Of a DNA stretch of 64,000 bases, positions 23,478-34,931 are shown piece by piece; positions within the stretch are counted from its first letter, which is position 1, and each line of letters starts with the position of its first letter. This stretch comes from Neopestalotiopsis rosae (taxonomy: Eukaryota; Ascomycota; Sordariomycetes; Amphisphaeriales; Sporocadaceae): positions 620,001 to 684,000 of the forward strand of contig JALGAS010000007.1 of assembly GCA_023078685.1 (NCBI GenBank). The letters run 5' to 3'. Under the pieces are notes generated by a model. That model worked only from the letters and a program-made list of their open reading frames with translations, was not told the DNA's origin and searched no databases. Made by a program: the position numbers and the translations under genes.

Positions 23478-24080
23478 GATCTCGAATATTTTTTCGTGAA
23501 GATAATTGACGTGTGGTAGATGGAAGGGGGCGACTGGTGCATAGCATAGCTTTGTTCAGAGCGCATTCGCTGTAGAACTCCATCCCTTTAACAACATCAA
23601 TACTAAGCTGTACGTTACACAGAATCTTTGGTAATTTCGCCATCTGTTCCGTCGGTGGCCGTAATCTCGGTGAATTTCTCATTGCATCTGATCTAAAAGC
23701 CGGACGAGCCGCTCATGATCTTGATTTTTGTTATCATGAAGCTGTATGCAGAGTACCATGCATAAATCCTGCAGATGATCAATTCGGCCACTGCATGAGG
23801 TCGCTTCGAGCTCCGGCATTGGTGAATAACTCATTTGGGATGGACTTGCATACCCGGAAACCCCTCCTTTCCTATCCCAGAACTCCGAGACTCCGGGCGT
23901 ACTTCTCGTTGCTTCTCAAGCCAACCATCACAGAAAGAAGTAGGAGTTCTTGAAAAGGCGCTTGAATGTGAGGCTCTGAGAATAGCCAGACCATTTTGAT
24001 TGAAGACCCTAGGGATCAAGATATCTTTATTTTGAACTCAAATCGACACGAAATAGTCATTTGCATTGTCGCACTGAAGG
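23478..24080. promoter_or_regulatory. Divergent patG/P450 promoter
   Basis: Contains two ACTCCG copies at 23882-23887 and 23890-23895 (CGGAGT-CT-CGGAGT on the other strand), about 190 bp from the P450 ATG and 400 bp from the decarboxylase ATG. No other gene-like frame. Confidence 0.55.
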
Positions 24081-25942
24081 ATGGCTTTCGATATACCATT
24101 TGAAATGCCGCCCGGCATACCGGCACCGCCGGTAGTGATCATTGGTCTTGTTGCCGTTTCGATGGCAATCGTATATGTATTGACTGTGAACGGCCATCGA
24201 GAACGAAACATGCCTACAGGTGAGAGTCAATTTCATGTTTTATCCGCCCAGCGATTAACGCAGAGCAGGTCCAAAGACTTTGCCTTTGATTGGAAACTTG
24301 CATCAAATACCAAAATCATACACCCATATCCAGTGAGTGATATCTTATAGTTGAACATGGAACGAGAGGCTCATGTATCTGATTACAGGTTTACCGAATG
24401 GGCTCGCCAATATGGTGGCATCTATACCCTCAAATTGGGAAATGCCACCATGGCAGTCATTACAGATCGAAAGCTGGTGAAGACTACCGTGGACAAGAAA
24501 AGCAGCGTATACAGCCATCGCCCTTCGTCATACGTATCTCACGACCTTATCACCAAGGGAAATCACCTCCTGGTTATGTTCTACGGAGACAAGTGGCGGA
24601 CGTTTCGTCGACTTATCCACAGTCACTTAACTGAGAACATGATTGAACGTGAGCACTTGTCCATAGTCAATGCTGAAGCAATCCAACTCGTGCGGGACTA
24701 CATGCTCTTTCCCGACGATCATATGCTTCATCCAAAGCGATTCAGCAACAGCATCAGTAACTCCATAAGTAAGTTACAGCCACAGCCTCTCGGGAAACAT
24801 TCTAACCAAGACTCAGTTTATGGTGTGCGTACGCCACACGTTCGTTCTTCGTACATGGCCCGTCTATATCACCTGATGGAATCGTGGTCAGAACTCATGG
24901 AGACAGGCAATACGCCACCGGTGGACATATTCCCTTGGCTGAAGCTTATCCCCCAGCAGCTCTTTGGCAACTACAAGAGCCGTTCTCTAGCTGTTGGAAA
25001 GCAAATGGAGCGACTGTACGAAGATATGCTCCAGGTCGTCCTCCAACGACGCCAAACCCGCAACGCAGGTTCCTTTATGGACGTCGTCCTGGATCAACAG
25101 GAGAAGACCCAGCTGCCACGCGACCAGCTGCGGTTTATAGGTGGCGTGCTGATGGAGGGAGGCTCGGATACGTCATCGTCGCTCATTCTAGCCATCATTC
25201 AGGGTCTGATACTGAATCCTGAAGTCCAAGAAAAGGCTCACCGTCAAATCTCCGAGGTTGTCGGCGAGGACAGATCTCCAGTCTGGTCTGATATGACGCA
25301 GCTGCCTTACATCAACATGATTGTCAAGGAGGGCCATCGTTGGCGGCCAATCCTTCCTCTATGTTTTCCCCACGCGTTAGGTCAAGGTAGGCTGAGCATT
25401 AGAGCCACAAACCATCTCTTTTTCCTACATTGCCGTGAAAAAGCTAATCAATAATTTTTGCTTTAGATGACTGGGTAGACGGCAAATTCCTACCCAAAGG
25501 TACCATTGTCATCATCAACACCTGGGGATTGCACATGGACGAGCAAACGTGGAAGGACCCCGAAAAGTTCAATCCAGACCGCTACGAGGGCCATCCCCTC
25601 CTCGCCCCCGAGTACGTCGCGGGCGGCGACTGGGAGAAGCGGGACCACTACGGATACGGAGCCGGCAGGCGCATCTGCCCGGGCATGTATCTGGCCGAGC
25701 GCAACATGCTGCTGTCGATAGCCAAGCTGATCTGGGCCTTCAAGTTCGAGGCACCAAATGGGTCGGATGGTCAGCCCGTTGCCATTGACTCGGATCCGGT
25801 AACGGGGTACCAGAATGGGTTCCTGTACTGCCCCAAGCCTTATGGTTGCAATCCGGTGCCTCGATCTGACAAGATCAAGGAGACAATTCTTAGAGAGTTC
25901 CAAGAGGCGGAGACCAATGTCTTTAGCAAGTTTAGTGGGTAA
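24081..25942 (+). CDS. patH: Cytochrome P450, CYP619-like (candidate PatH)
   Basis: Five exons: 24081-24219, 24269-24332, 24389-24768, 24817-25386 and 25467-25942, giving 542 residues. Membrane anchor VVIIGLVAVSMAIVYVL, I-helix EGGSDTSSS, ExxR in KEGHRW, FNPDRY, and heme loop YGYGAGRRICPG with Cys455. The third intron (48 nt) is a multiple of three without stops, so the open frame runs through it. Compared with the P450 at 19997 it lacks two introns in the I-helix half. Adjacency to patG suggests m-cresol hydroxylase (PatH), but sequence alone cannot separate it from PatI. Confidence 0.9.
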
Positions 25943-26551
25943 TTGTTGCTAAGCAGAGTCAAGACACGGCGATACTGTCAGGGGAGCATGGACTGACTTG
26001 CTGAGAGGTTTCCGAGACGGTAGAGGGAGCCGGAAGAAGAGAGACAAAGCTTCAAGTCGTACACAAGTATTCGCAATAGTGTTGTTATTTACCTGAGTCT
26101 AAATAATGAAGAAAGGGTCTTCTATCGACCACTCATATTCGTGATCACCTCAAGAAATTTAGTGTATGAAATTTAGTGCATCCACTGCCTAGCTTGCTGG
26201 TAGTTAGCAGCTTGCAGCCCGTTACAACGCCAGGAAAGCGACCTGTGCAAAAGAGTGCACATACCTTGCCCATTGCCAACAAAGGACATGTGATCGGGCT
26301 CATTTTAATACTAAACCTTCACTTCCTCACTCAAAGAAGATGATTTTCAATTACCAATCTTAGTGGAACAGTATGTTTTGACTCACTCGATCGACAATCA
26401 TTATGGTAATCATTGAAATTAGATGAATGACCGCTACCTACATGTAGGTATGCATCATGTACGTATCCCTTTGCCCTCCTATGTTCCCCCATCAACGAAT
26501 CAGGTGAGCAACCTTCGTAGTAAGAAGATGCGTAACCGGGGTCTTTTATTT
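25943..26551. other. Convergent 3' flanks
   Basis: Spacer between the second P450 and carboxylesterase 3' ends. It contains a perfect 16-bp palindrome TACCTACATGTAGGTA at 26435-26450. No gene. Confidence 0.6.
26435..26450. repeat. 16-bp perfect palindrome
   Basis: TACCTACATGTAGGTA equals its own reverse complement. Related TACCT..AGGTA tracts occur at many intergenic sites in the window. Confidence 0.8.
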
Positions 26552-28456
26552 TCAAGGTTGATATGTTGCATCGTGCCAATACGCGCAGCGGTCGTTGTTG
26601 GTTGGGTCATCTACAACCCTGAATCCCGTTCCAGTCATGCCCAGTATGGAGCTGCCATTGTACAACGCAATAGCCGCAGACTCACTGTTGTTAGGGTCTC
26701 CTGTGATGGTGAATGCAGTTATATAGTCTTGTATAGCGCGAGCGACTGTGCCATTTACGGCACTGTATGTTAATGGATTGTTGTTCCAAAACACATACGG
26801 CACATCACCCTGGTGGAGGCTAGGCCACACATCGAATAGGTTTGCATAGCCCGAAGTCTCCATGGCATTGTGAAGGTATTGTATATTGCAGGTGCTTACC
26901 AGCTCGGCCCAGAATAGGCTCGCACGCTCGCGCTGCGAAGTGTAAGGTAACGTGCCATTGAAGATGGGTGGGTATACACTGCTGGTCACATACTCTCGTA
27001 CGCTGGTGTTGGCCGGGTTCAGAAAGAGGTCGACAAATTGTTGAAAATCAGCTTCGCTGGTGATGTTGGCGGGCGCGAAGCGCAGCCCTTCGTTTGCTGC
27101 AATAGTTGTCAATAGCTTTACGCTCTTATCGACTTTCCCGTCCCTGAGCAGTCGCTTGGGATCGTCGGGAACAAAGCTGCCATCAACAACCTGCATCAGG
27201 AATATATGATCAGCGTCCCTAGTCGCCCCATTGTACAAACGGTTTGAAGAAGTGAAAGAGCTTACCGGTCCCAAGAATACGCTTCCATAATCAGCATTGG
27301 CGAGAATAATATGATTCGCATCAATTACCTGCTGTGACGGCAGTTGTCTTGCTTCTTCGAGTGTAGATACGTTGAGCAGTCCTAGAAAGTCGTCGAAAAT
27401 CTGGTTCTGCAGATCTGGCCCAGCAGAGGCTGGCTCCCACGCAGCGGACTGCAAAATTGCTTGCGAGAATGGCGCCTTTTCGACACCTCCAAAAGCCGTC
27501 ATTTGCATGACAATAGAGCCTCCACCAGCAGACTCTCCCATTACAGTCACCCGATTCGGATCTCCACCGAATAAGTGAATGTTATCCTGCACCCACTGGA
27601 GTGCCAATCGCTGATCATAGAGGCCAGCGTTGGTCAGTCCACCTTGTGAATTGTAATCGGAGCCGAACATCCAACCGAATGCCCCAAGCTAGTGGAAGTC
27701 TTTGTTACTCGTCTGCTGAAAAGCAAAGTCGGCAAAGGGATCTCAAGTCTCATGCTTACCCTATAATTAATAGCCACATAGATAACCCCATCAGGGTTCG
27801 TGACGCGGCTGCTATCAATCAGGCCTGCCGGGCTGCCTTCGAAATATCCAAAGCTATCATTGGAGCCGCCTGAATAGCCACCTCCGAATATATAGACCAG
27901 GACAGAAGCATTGGCACTGGTACCGTTGGCACGATCAAAGACTGTACGCGGCACAAATACATCCAAGAACAGGCAATCCTCGGTCTCTGACGGCAGTCTC
28001 TCGCTTTCCGGTGTCGGCTGGGAGCAGACATCATCAGCGTAGACCTCGGCGTAGGTTGAATTAAAATCGAACTCCTCGCCAGCCAGGAATGACTTGGTAA
28101 AGGCAGTTTGAATTTGGAACCAGCAAGGAAAGGTCTGCGGGCAATTGCCCCCTTGCTCTGTGCCGTCGACTACCGAGACGCTGTCATTCTGGGTGTTGTT
28201 GGGGGCTTGAGGTGCTGCCCAGCGCAATTGACCTAGTGGCGCTTGTCCATAACGGATATTTGTAAAGTTGTAATAATCTCCAGTCTCCTGCAAGCCACGC
28301 ATTAGTTTTTGGATATTTGAAGCCGAGATCTTGATTTTCATTATTTACATTGACTGCGATGGCGCGGTGGCGCTCATATCCCAGCTCGACTACTGGCAGA
28401 TTTGCCGCGCCAGTGACGGTGACAAAAGCGACACCAAGAGCGCATGCAAACAACAT
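26552..28456 (-). CDS. patB: Secreted type-B carboxylesterase, PatB-like
   Basis: Four exons: 28349-28456, 27761-28287 (to 27760), 27266-27688 and 26552-27190, giving 565 residues. The ATG at 28456 gives [14 protein letters not shown], a clear signal peptide; the frame further upstream begins at TTG. Oxyanion-hole GGG lies in [10 protein letters not shown], the EDCLFLDVF motif is typical of type-B esterases, and the nucleophile is Ser265 in GESAGG. The intron at 27191-27265 (75 nt) is in frame and stop-free. Several N-x-S/T sites support secretion. PatB is present in patulin clusters but its substrate is not firmly known. Confidence 0.93.
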
Positions 28457-29146
28457 TTTTGCACTTGTGATAACACGACGCTTACTCAACGCTTGTCTCT
28501 AGAGTGGTGTCTACGATCATCACTACATAACATGTATCTTGTACTTAAATAGCTCTTTTACCTATGTAGGTATCCCTGCTACTATAACAATGTAGTTTTG
28601 GGATGCGGGGCCAACTCCTCCCGCTCCGGGTCTCCTTTAGTCTGGACTCTGGTGCACTCTCGGTGAGAGCGGTGGCGGACCGGAAAGTACGGAGTTGTGA
28701 TGAGAATGTAATGTCAGTCTCGGAACTACAGCCGCCCTACCCACTTTTGAGGTTATGGTATTGAGGAAGACATTCCAGGCGATTTGATGTCATTTCTCAC
28801 ACTATTCATATCCTTGATCTCTTGGAAAAGTAATCTACAGCCAGGTAAGCGCCCGAAAAGAAAATAGTCGCGTCAACCGTGTGCGCGAAGACCTACTGTC
28901 ATGTGCTACGCACTGCCTAGCCTTAAGAATTGTGGCGCTGAAAAGGCATATCACAACTTTACTGAGTGTCATCATTGTACTTCACTTTTTCTTCTTTCTT
29001 TTTAATTTTTAATTTTTAATTTTTTTCTTATGCGAACAGCTTTCAACCGTGAATCATAGTTGTACTACGGTACTCGCAGGATATCGGATTTGAACCCAAG
29101 TTTTGTCGCTATAGATAGCAGTAGCCTGGTACAAATGCCAGCGATT
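28457..29146. other. patB promoter and patN 3' flank
   Basis: Contains one CGGAGT at 28690-28695 and an AT-rich tract with TTTTTAA repeated three times at 28999-29019. TACCTATGTAGGTA lies at 28559-28572. A GGATTTGAACCC tRNA B-box-like word near 29085 is not part of any tRNA fold. Confidence 0.55.
28999..29026 (+). repeat. (TTTTTAA)3 plus T7 tract
   Basis: Three head-to-tail TTTTTAA units followed by seven T. It sits downstream of the patN-like stop and upstream of patB, so it may act in 3'-end formation or as a nucleosome-poor element. Confidence 0.8.
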
Positions 29147-30025
29147 TCAATACAAATCACCCTCTATCGGCTTCAGCATGCTCGTCAACTCTTTTCCTGC
29201 AATGATAGTTTCCTTTCTCTTGATGAGCTCCTCGGCATCCCAATTCGTCCACATAAACCTACCAGCGAGGAATTCGGCCTCATCACTAGCCAGCCAGACG
29301 CATGTATCACTAGGGAGTTGAATATCGGTCATGGGATAATCGTCGGGCATGTGAAACTTGGTGTACATCTCGGTAGCAACACCACCGGGCTGCAAGCTGA
29401 CGAACCGCACGTCGGTGTTCTCGGCCTGGAAGCATTCGTTCATGCGCAGCGCGGCCATCTTGCTCGCAGTGTAGGACGAGTAGGTTGGGAAGACGCCATA
29501 GTGGGCAACTGACGTGTTGATACTAATGACAACCCCCTTGAACGACGACCCCGCCGGCTTGGTCTTGAGAAAGGCCTGGGTGACAATGGCGGTGCCCAGC
29601 ACGTTCACCTCGAAGCCTCGCCACCAATCTTTCAAGTCGGCGTCCTTGAGGGCGCTGACGGCGGGGAGGAAGGCGGCGTTGTTGACGACAACGTGGATCT
29701 GCCCCAGCTGGGATACGGCCGAGGTGAAGATGTCGTGGATGGCTTCTGCGTTGGTGATATCTGCGGGCGAGATGTGAATGCGAGTCGAGGGAAATTCGGC
29801 CTCTAGCTCAGTCTTGGTCTCTTCGAGAATGGACCTGGTGCGACCGACTAGAATGATGTGCGCAGCTTTGGCTTTGGCAAAAGAGCGCGTGATGCCCTTG
29901 CCAATTCCATAGCCACCACCGGTTATCAATATAGTCTTCCCAGCGCAAGAGAGCTTGGACTGCGTTGGGTCGATGTAAGGATATGTCGTCCGGTGGTATG
30001 TAACATATGTCTCCGCAGAAGGCAT
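29147..30025 (-). CDS. patN: Short-chain dehydrogenase/reductase, candidate isoepoxydon dehydrogenase (PatN role)
   Basis: A single exon of 292 residues. The ATG at 30025 is used; the longer frame begins at TTG. Classical SDR with TGGGYGIG at 35-42, NNAA near 115-118, Ser172, and catalytic Tyr185/Lys189 in YTASK. No signal or membrane segment, so cytosolic. In the patulin pathway the SDR PatN oxidises isoepoxydon to phyllostine, and this is the only classical SDR in the cluster. It has a leader of about 30 residues (AETYVTYHRTTYP) before the Rossmann fold, seen in a broad group of fungal SDRs, so orthology to PatN is inferred from context and not proven. Confidence 0.8.
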   Translation of the reverse strand: MPSAETYVTYHRTTYPYIDPTQSKLSCAGKTILITGGGYGIGKGITRSFAKAKAAHIILVGRTRSILEETKTELEAEFPSTRIHISPADITNAEAIHDIFTSAVSQLGQIHVVVNNAAFLPAVSALKDADLKDWWRGFEVNVLGTAIVTQAFLKTKPAGSSFKGVVISINTSVAHYGVFPTYSSYTASKMAALRMNECFQAENTDVRFVSLQPGGVATEMYTKFHMPDDYPMTDIQLPSDTCVWLASDEAEFLAGRFMWTNWDAEELIKRKETIIAGKELTSMLKPIEGDLY

Positions 30026-31387
30026 GTTTAGGGCTCTGGACGTGGCTTGCTGCAATCAAAAAACCGTATATTCATCCAATCTCGATGAAGCGGAGGGGAC
30101 AAGTGTTCTGGTTTCTCGAAGGATGGACATCCCATGTGCGGATTACAGTGTATAAATGGACCGTGCCATTATATCAGATGATGAAATTCGTGATCAAATC
30201 TGTCTCTACGCTGCTCCAATTCCCATTGCATCTTGCACAAATTGTTCAAGAAAGCATGTCCAATTGTTCCGGTGTTCAGGTAATTTTTCGATGTAGGTTA
30301 TCCTAACAAGAACAGACCCTGCAGACGGGAAGTCTGATCGGAAGGAGTAACCGGAGCCTGTTCGGGGTTGCTCGAAATGGAGCTTTAATCGTCCATTGGG
30401 GCCACAACAGGCCTTGGTGCTTAGTGAGCGATGTTAACGCCGAAAAATTGCTTCTATAAGCGACTTGGTAACTTGACATGCTGATTGCAGTAAACTTTTA
30501 TGTTTCACTCGATTTCCCTATTCAGATAGCCGAGAACCAAGAAACGGAGGCATTGTCCTTTATTGCTAGATATTAGAACAGTAACTTTATTCCATCCGAA
30601 ATGAATAAACTTTTTACTCAATGATAGCTTTTGAAGAGCTGATGTAATCGCTTCTACAACCATTTCTCAGCATATGATGCTGGAATCTGCTATGATGAAT
30701 GTCAATATTGAGATATTTGCAATTTCAATCCAGCCTATTTACTGCACATATTTTCAAATTACAATTGTTGGGTACTCATCCATTTTCACTTTTGTCAGTA
30801 GAGAGCAAGAAATTAGTGTGCAATGATTTGTCAGAAAATGAAGCAAAGTCGTTCTACTCCAAGAGCATCAGTGACATCATCATCATGACGACTTAAGTGA
30901 AATGATATGAGGGTATGAGAAGCTGCCGCGGGATAAGTGTCCCAACTACCGAAATCTCATTCTGCATCTTGTCAAGATATTGCGTTGACAAGTCTTCCCG
31001 GAAGGAATTTCGGAAGCGTTCATAGGCTAACGACATTTGGTTCATGCTTTTATTGACAATATGGTTAGCTAGAAGCGCAGAAAGACTTAGATGGTATCCG
31101 TCCGTGTATCTCGGACTCTCGGGAGACTTTCCTCAAAGCGGCCAGTCGGACATCGCAAGATATGGGTCGTGTGTAATAGCGGAACAGAAAGATTATGGCC
31201 TCGTGATTCTCCGTTGGGATCAAATGACAAATCGAACTGAAATACGTCAGAGTAAGTTGAGGTTTTTTTTCTCCGAAGAATCAACTATACTTACCACAGG
31301 TCCGTCCAAGGTGGGCTCAGCCAGTCCAACCATCCATCTGCCATATCTTGCCAATCAAGTGTTACCATATCCGCAGTCTGCTTGAAG
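30026..31387. other. Divergent patN/patF spacer
   Basis: About 1.4 kb with no convincing gene. Loose CGG-type words (CGGAAGGAGTAACCGGAGC near 30339-30357, CTCGGACTCTCGGGAG near 31110-31125) occur, but no exact CGGAGT pair. Confidence 0.5.
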
Positions 31388-32020
31388 ATGAGGATCACGT
31401 CAAAATGGATCATGGCTTTTTCCAGCCTTTTATGGATTGGCAGCAATGCTGTCCCAGTCAATGAACTGTTAGAAGACCCGGCCAAACTTGATCACTTCGT
31501 GCGCCGCTACACTAGTCCGACTATAATCTACCCAGCCAACATAACTATGGACCAGATGACCAGGTTCCTCATGATACTCAACGTCCAGCCAAACCCAGAC
31601 CCAGACGTTATCAAGGAAAATGTCGCCATTGACGCGACCTATGTGTCTTTAGCTGAGGACAACCCACAACTGCACAAGATCTTGCCATGGGCGGGTACCC
31701 GCTACCGAGTCGGACCGCAGGCGTTCATTGACACGTTTACGCGCGTGGGCTTGTGGTGGACCCGCGGCCCCTTCAACATCCAGTCCATCTTCACCGACGG
31801 CAACGGCAACTTTACGGCCTGGGGCAACTTTGAGATCACGTCCAACACCATGGGCAAGAGCCTCTCCTCGCCGTGGTCCTGCCGCGCAGAGTTCAACGAC
31901 GACAATCTCATCAAGTACTTTCAGTACATGGAGGACACTTTTGCCACGACATCGACGTTCTGGGCTGACGGAGAAAAGCAATACTGTGCCAACCCTCTCG
32001 GTGGCTGCGTCTGGTTCTGA
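31388..32020 (+). CDS. patF: Secreted SnoaL-like protein, PatF-like (neopatulin synthase family)
   Basis: A single exon of 210 residues. The ATG at 31388 is used because the frame's first codon (31382) is TTG. An N-terminal signal peptide (WIMAFSSLLWIGS, cleavage near residue 20) precedes an NTF2/SnoaL-like body rich in Trp/Phe, with ITMDQM, GLWWTRGPF, FTAWGNFE and WSCRAEF. Three N-x-T/S sequons are present. PatF converts phyllostine to neopatulin, so its presence is what most strongly separates this cluster from other 6-MSA clusters such as terreic acid or yanuthone. It is the last recognisable cluster gene on this side. Confidence 0.9.
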   Translation: MRITSKWIMAFSSLLWIGSNAVPVNELLEDPAKLDHFVRRYTSPTIIYPANITMDQMTRFLMILNVQPNPDPDVIKENVAIDATYVSLAEDNPQLHKILPWAGTRYRVGPQAFIDTFTRVGLWWTRGPFNIQSIFTDGNGNFTAWGNFEITSNTMGKSLSSPWSCRAEFNDDNLIKYFQYMEDTFATTSTFWADGEKQYCANPLGGCVWF

Positions 32021-34931
32021 AGGGCTTGTTTCCAGTATTGTGATGGAATGGCAAGCAATGTAATATGTCTTCCTCACGCTTCGAGGATAATAGACGACTG
32101 CCCTTGGCAAGCCATGAGGAAGCTGAAGACGCAAAATCAAGTTCGGGAAAGGAACGGTAGTAGGATTGAGTACGTCCAAACAGTCATTGGCAAACACAAT
32201 AAATCAAATTTCCAGATCATCGTGGCTCAACTCAGCTGCATATGTGTTCGACCATATAATTGTGAACGGTCTATTGGAAGTGTTGCTGCCCAGTGATTAT
32301 CGTTCAGAATAGCACAGAACCAGTCATCGGATACCTGATTGAGTCATGCTGTGGAATACAACCAGACGTTGTCAGGTATTGCCTGCAGCACCGGCCCTTC
32401 CCACCTGCTTTCAAGGCACTCGAGAGTGATACGTTTCCCGAATCCGTTCCCTATAGCAAAGCCAGCCAGAAAGCGCCAAACCTTAGAGCTCTCGCTTCGG
32501 TACATAGCTCAGCCAGATAGGAAGTTGCAAACTTCAAAGTGAGCCGACGGAACATGCCGCGGCTACCATTTCTGCAACTTTCGAATGCGGCTGCAGAAAC
32601 AAAACATTTGCAGGCAGAATGATTGGACTATGTTCACAAGCTAGTAGATAATCAACGGAGGTGGGGATTATGCTCTCTTCTACACTTTTTCAGACTCCAA
32701 CAAGCGACGAGACGAGACCCAATGCGTCCCAAGAGCCGTTCGGATCTGCATTGCTTGCAATTAATAACCGGGCCAGGGCCCCCGACCGCCCATTACTACA
32801 TGTATGGATGAACGCAGCAGCAGTTGGTAGCAAGCACTTATGTGTGTATGGTCGCAGTGGAAGCGCGCCAATCCACATTGATTGGAACGAATCCGCGGTC
32901 TGAATCATGCCATTGCTATGCATGTGACTGCACAGAATTTCACGCTTGCGGACCATTAAGAAGGGGAAATCGGGAAATCGAGTGCTAGGAGTGAGGGGGT
33001 CCCAAATGATCCACTTGAGTTATGAACCTTTTGGGGAGTTGATGAACTACGGCTAGGCTATATCATGCTTGTCGTCGGAATAGCTTGCAGCGCAAATCAT
33101 GTTCTCCATGGACTATCGCATGATTTACTTTTTGCTACTACTATGTAGACGGGATAGGTGATGATGGTTGGAACATCATATACAGTTTTGTAAATTGTCG
33201 GTCTGCATGGAGGCGATCAATTGTGAAGTAAGTAAAGATACTTTCTCGTTACATAGATGCCTCGGTATCCAGTCTATCAGGCGAGGATGTGGTCGAAGAG
33301 CTAGTACGGGCTGATGGGGATATACTTGCCTACATTTACCTACTTTCAGGCTTTGCGTAGCTATCATCGAAAAGAGGTATTCATCTTCATGGCTTTGAGG
33401 TATGGACGGTAAGGCCAATTCTTTTTAGAGTTCTCAGATGTGTGGGGGCAAGGAGTGGTTGGAGGCTGGGGAATGATTGTGTTGATGTCAGCGACAGGTA
33501 TTCCGTCGTACGCTGATCATGAAAGTAGTACTGGCCTGCGATTTGAACCTCAGTGACATGTAATAACTTTCAAGTGGTACATCTAATCCAATTGGACTAC
33601 CAAGTGACCTTTTGGCATTCTCATGATGTTACTCAAACGAGGCCTTGATTCTCTCAGTGACCTATATAACTCTCCATCATATAGCTGTGAGAACACGTCG
33701 ATACTACATTACCTTGTGTGTGCTATCCAGATCCAGCCTTTGTCTGCATTAGCGCAATGCTACCCTCACACAATTTGGTGTTTTCCCGCCCGCTTACTCT
33801 GTATCTTGGGGGTCCGCCATCTTGGCCTTTGCGTGGTCACTGCCGAAGCTTAACGTTGGCCAAACATCATTGGCCTGCTGCAATGCGGGCGAGCCGGTTG
33901 TAAGCACGGCTTCTCGTCGATGTGGGAAAACACCGTTGATGCCGCTTGGGGGAGGGGGGAGACTCTTCTTCTTCAGCATGCAGTAAATAAACTATGCAGT
34001 GTGAACACCAGCCAACCGCGTGGTCGTGCGGGTACAGAATATTGAATCGCATGGCGAACAAACCATATGCATGGCCGTCGAGAATGCAGGGTGATGAATG
34101 GGTTTGATGGGAAGCTTCATGCAATTTTGTCCAGGCGAGGTATAGATGGGATAGACACGCGACCTGATGAGGACAAATAAAGACACTAACCTAACCTACT
34201 GGCACGTCTTGGAAGAAGTCCTGCAGATCTTAGGGGATCACATCCATCCCATCCACACCGACCGGGACGACAGGGACGACAAGTTGGCTGTTGGTCGGAC
34301 CCTTTTCGCCCCCGTGCCCAAATGCAATGCAACTGCCGCCCTTAAAAAAGAGCTGCACGAACAACATTAAGAATCCTGATGAGGCTGACCAAGATGCAAC
34401 GGTAAAGAGTCTAGAGAGAAATGGAAACTATTCTTGGAAATACATCAATACTGGTCAGTTAAGCTGGTATCACCTTCATTTTGCTTAGAAGAAAACAAGG
34501 CGGTTCGTTTATTCGTTTGGTACCTAGACTTCCATGCCTAGGTATGTACTCTAGCCTGTAAATAGCCCACCAAGACAAGACACCCAAGACACCCTGAGGC
34601 TTGCAGTGACTCTCTCACACTCCCCAGGAGGCTCAATGCTGCTTGGCTGCGAGAACCCGCTCTCCGCCCGCCTAAGAAGTTAAAACCCACTCTTGTAAAT
34701 TTGGGGTCAGTGCAGGTGCCGCGGGCTAGGTACAAACGGTCTAGCAGCAAGCAGAGCCAGTTAGTCCTTCCGACCCGAAACTTGTCACAGCGAAGGAATT
34801 TGCATTGTCCTTCTTCTTTTTACCTTACCACCCCCGATCTGATTCTTTTCCTCCCCACTCCGCTGCCGCATCGCATTTATGACCGGGAATTTTTCATCGA
34901 GGTTCCCAGTCGTCCCCCGATTCGCGACGAC
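32021..34931. other. Cluster border, 2.9 kb without a clear gene
   Basis: Short overlapping frames only. It holds a tRNA-like sequence at 33535-33609 and a CCTAGGTATG tract near 34540. No transposon ends seen. Confidence 0.5.
33535..33609 (-). pseudogene. tRNA-like sequence, probably a tRNA pseudogene
   Basis: The minus strand has a D-arm-like TAGT-CCAATTGG-ATTA, a possible anticodon stem ATGTA/TACAT around a 15-nt loop, and a B-box-like GGTTCAAATC. The T-stem is imperfect and the 5' GGTCACT has no matching 3' acceptor strand, so a working tRNA is unlikely. It could be chance. Confidence 0.3.

Noticed and set aside
23371..23566. Longer N-terminus for the decarboxylase
   Set aside because: It reads through a 49-nt intron and would remove the N-terminal HxH metal motif that the spliced start at 23477 provides.
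29060..29150. Word GGATTTGAACCC as a tRNA B box
   Set aside because: No matching A box, anticodon arm or acceptor stem around it.
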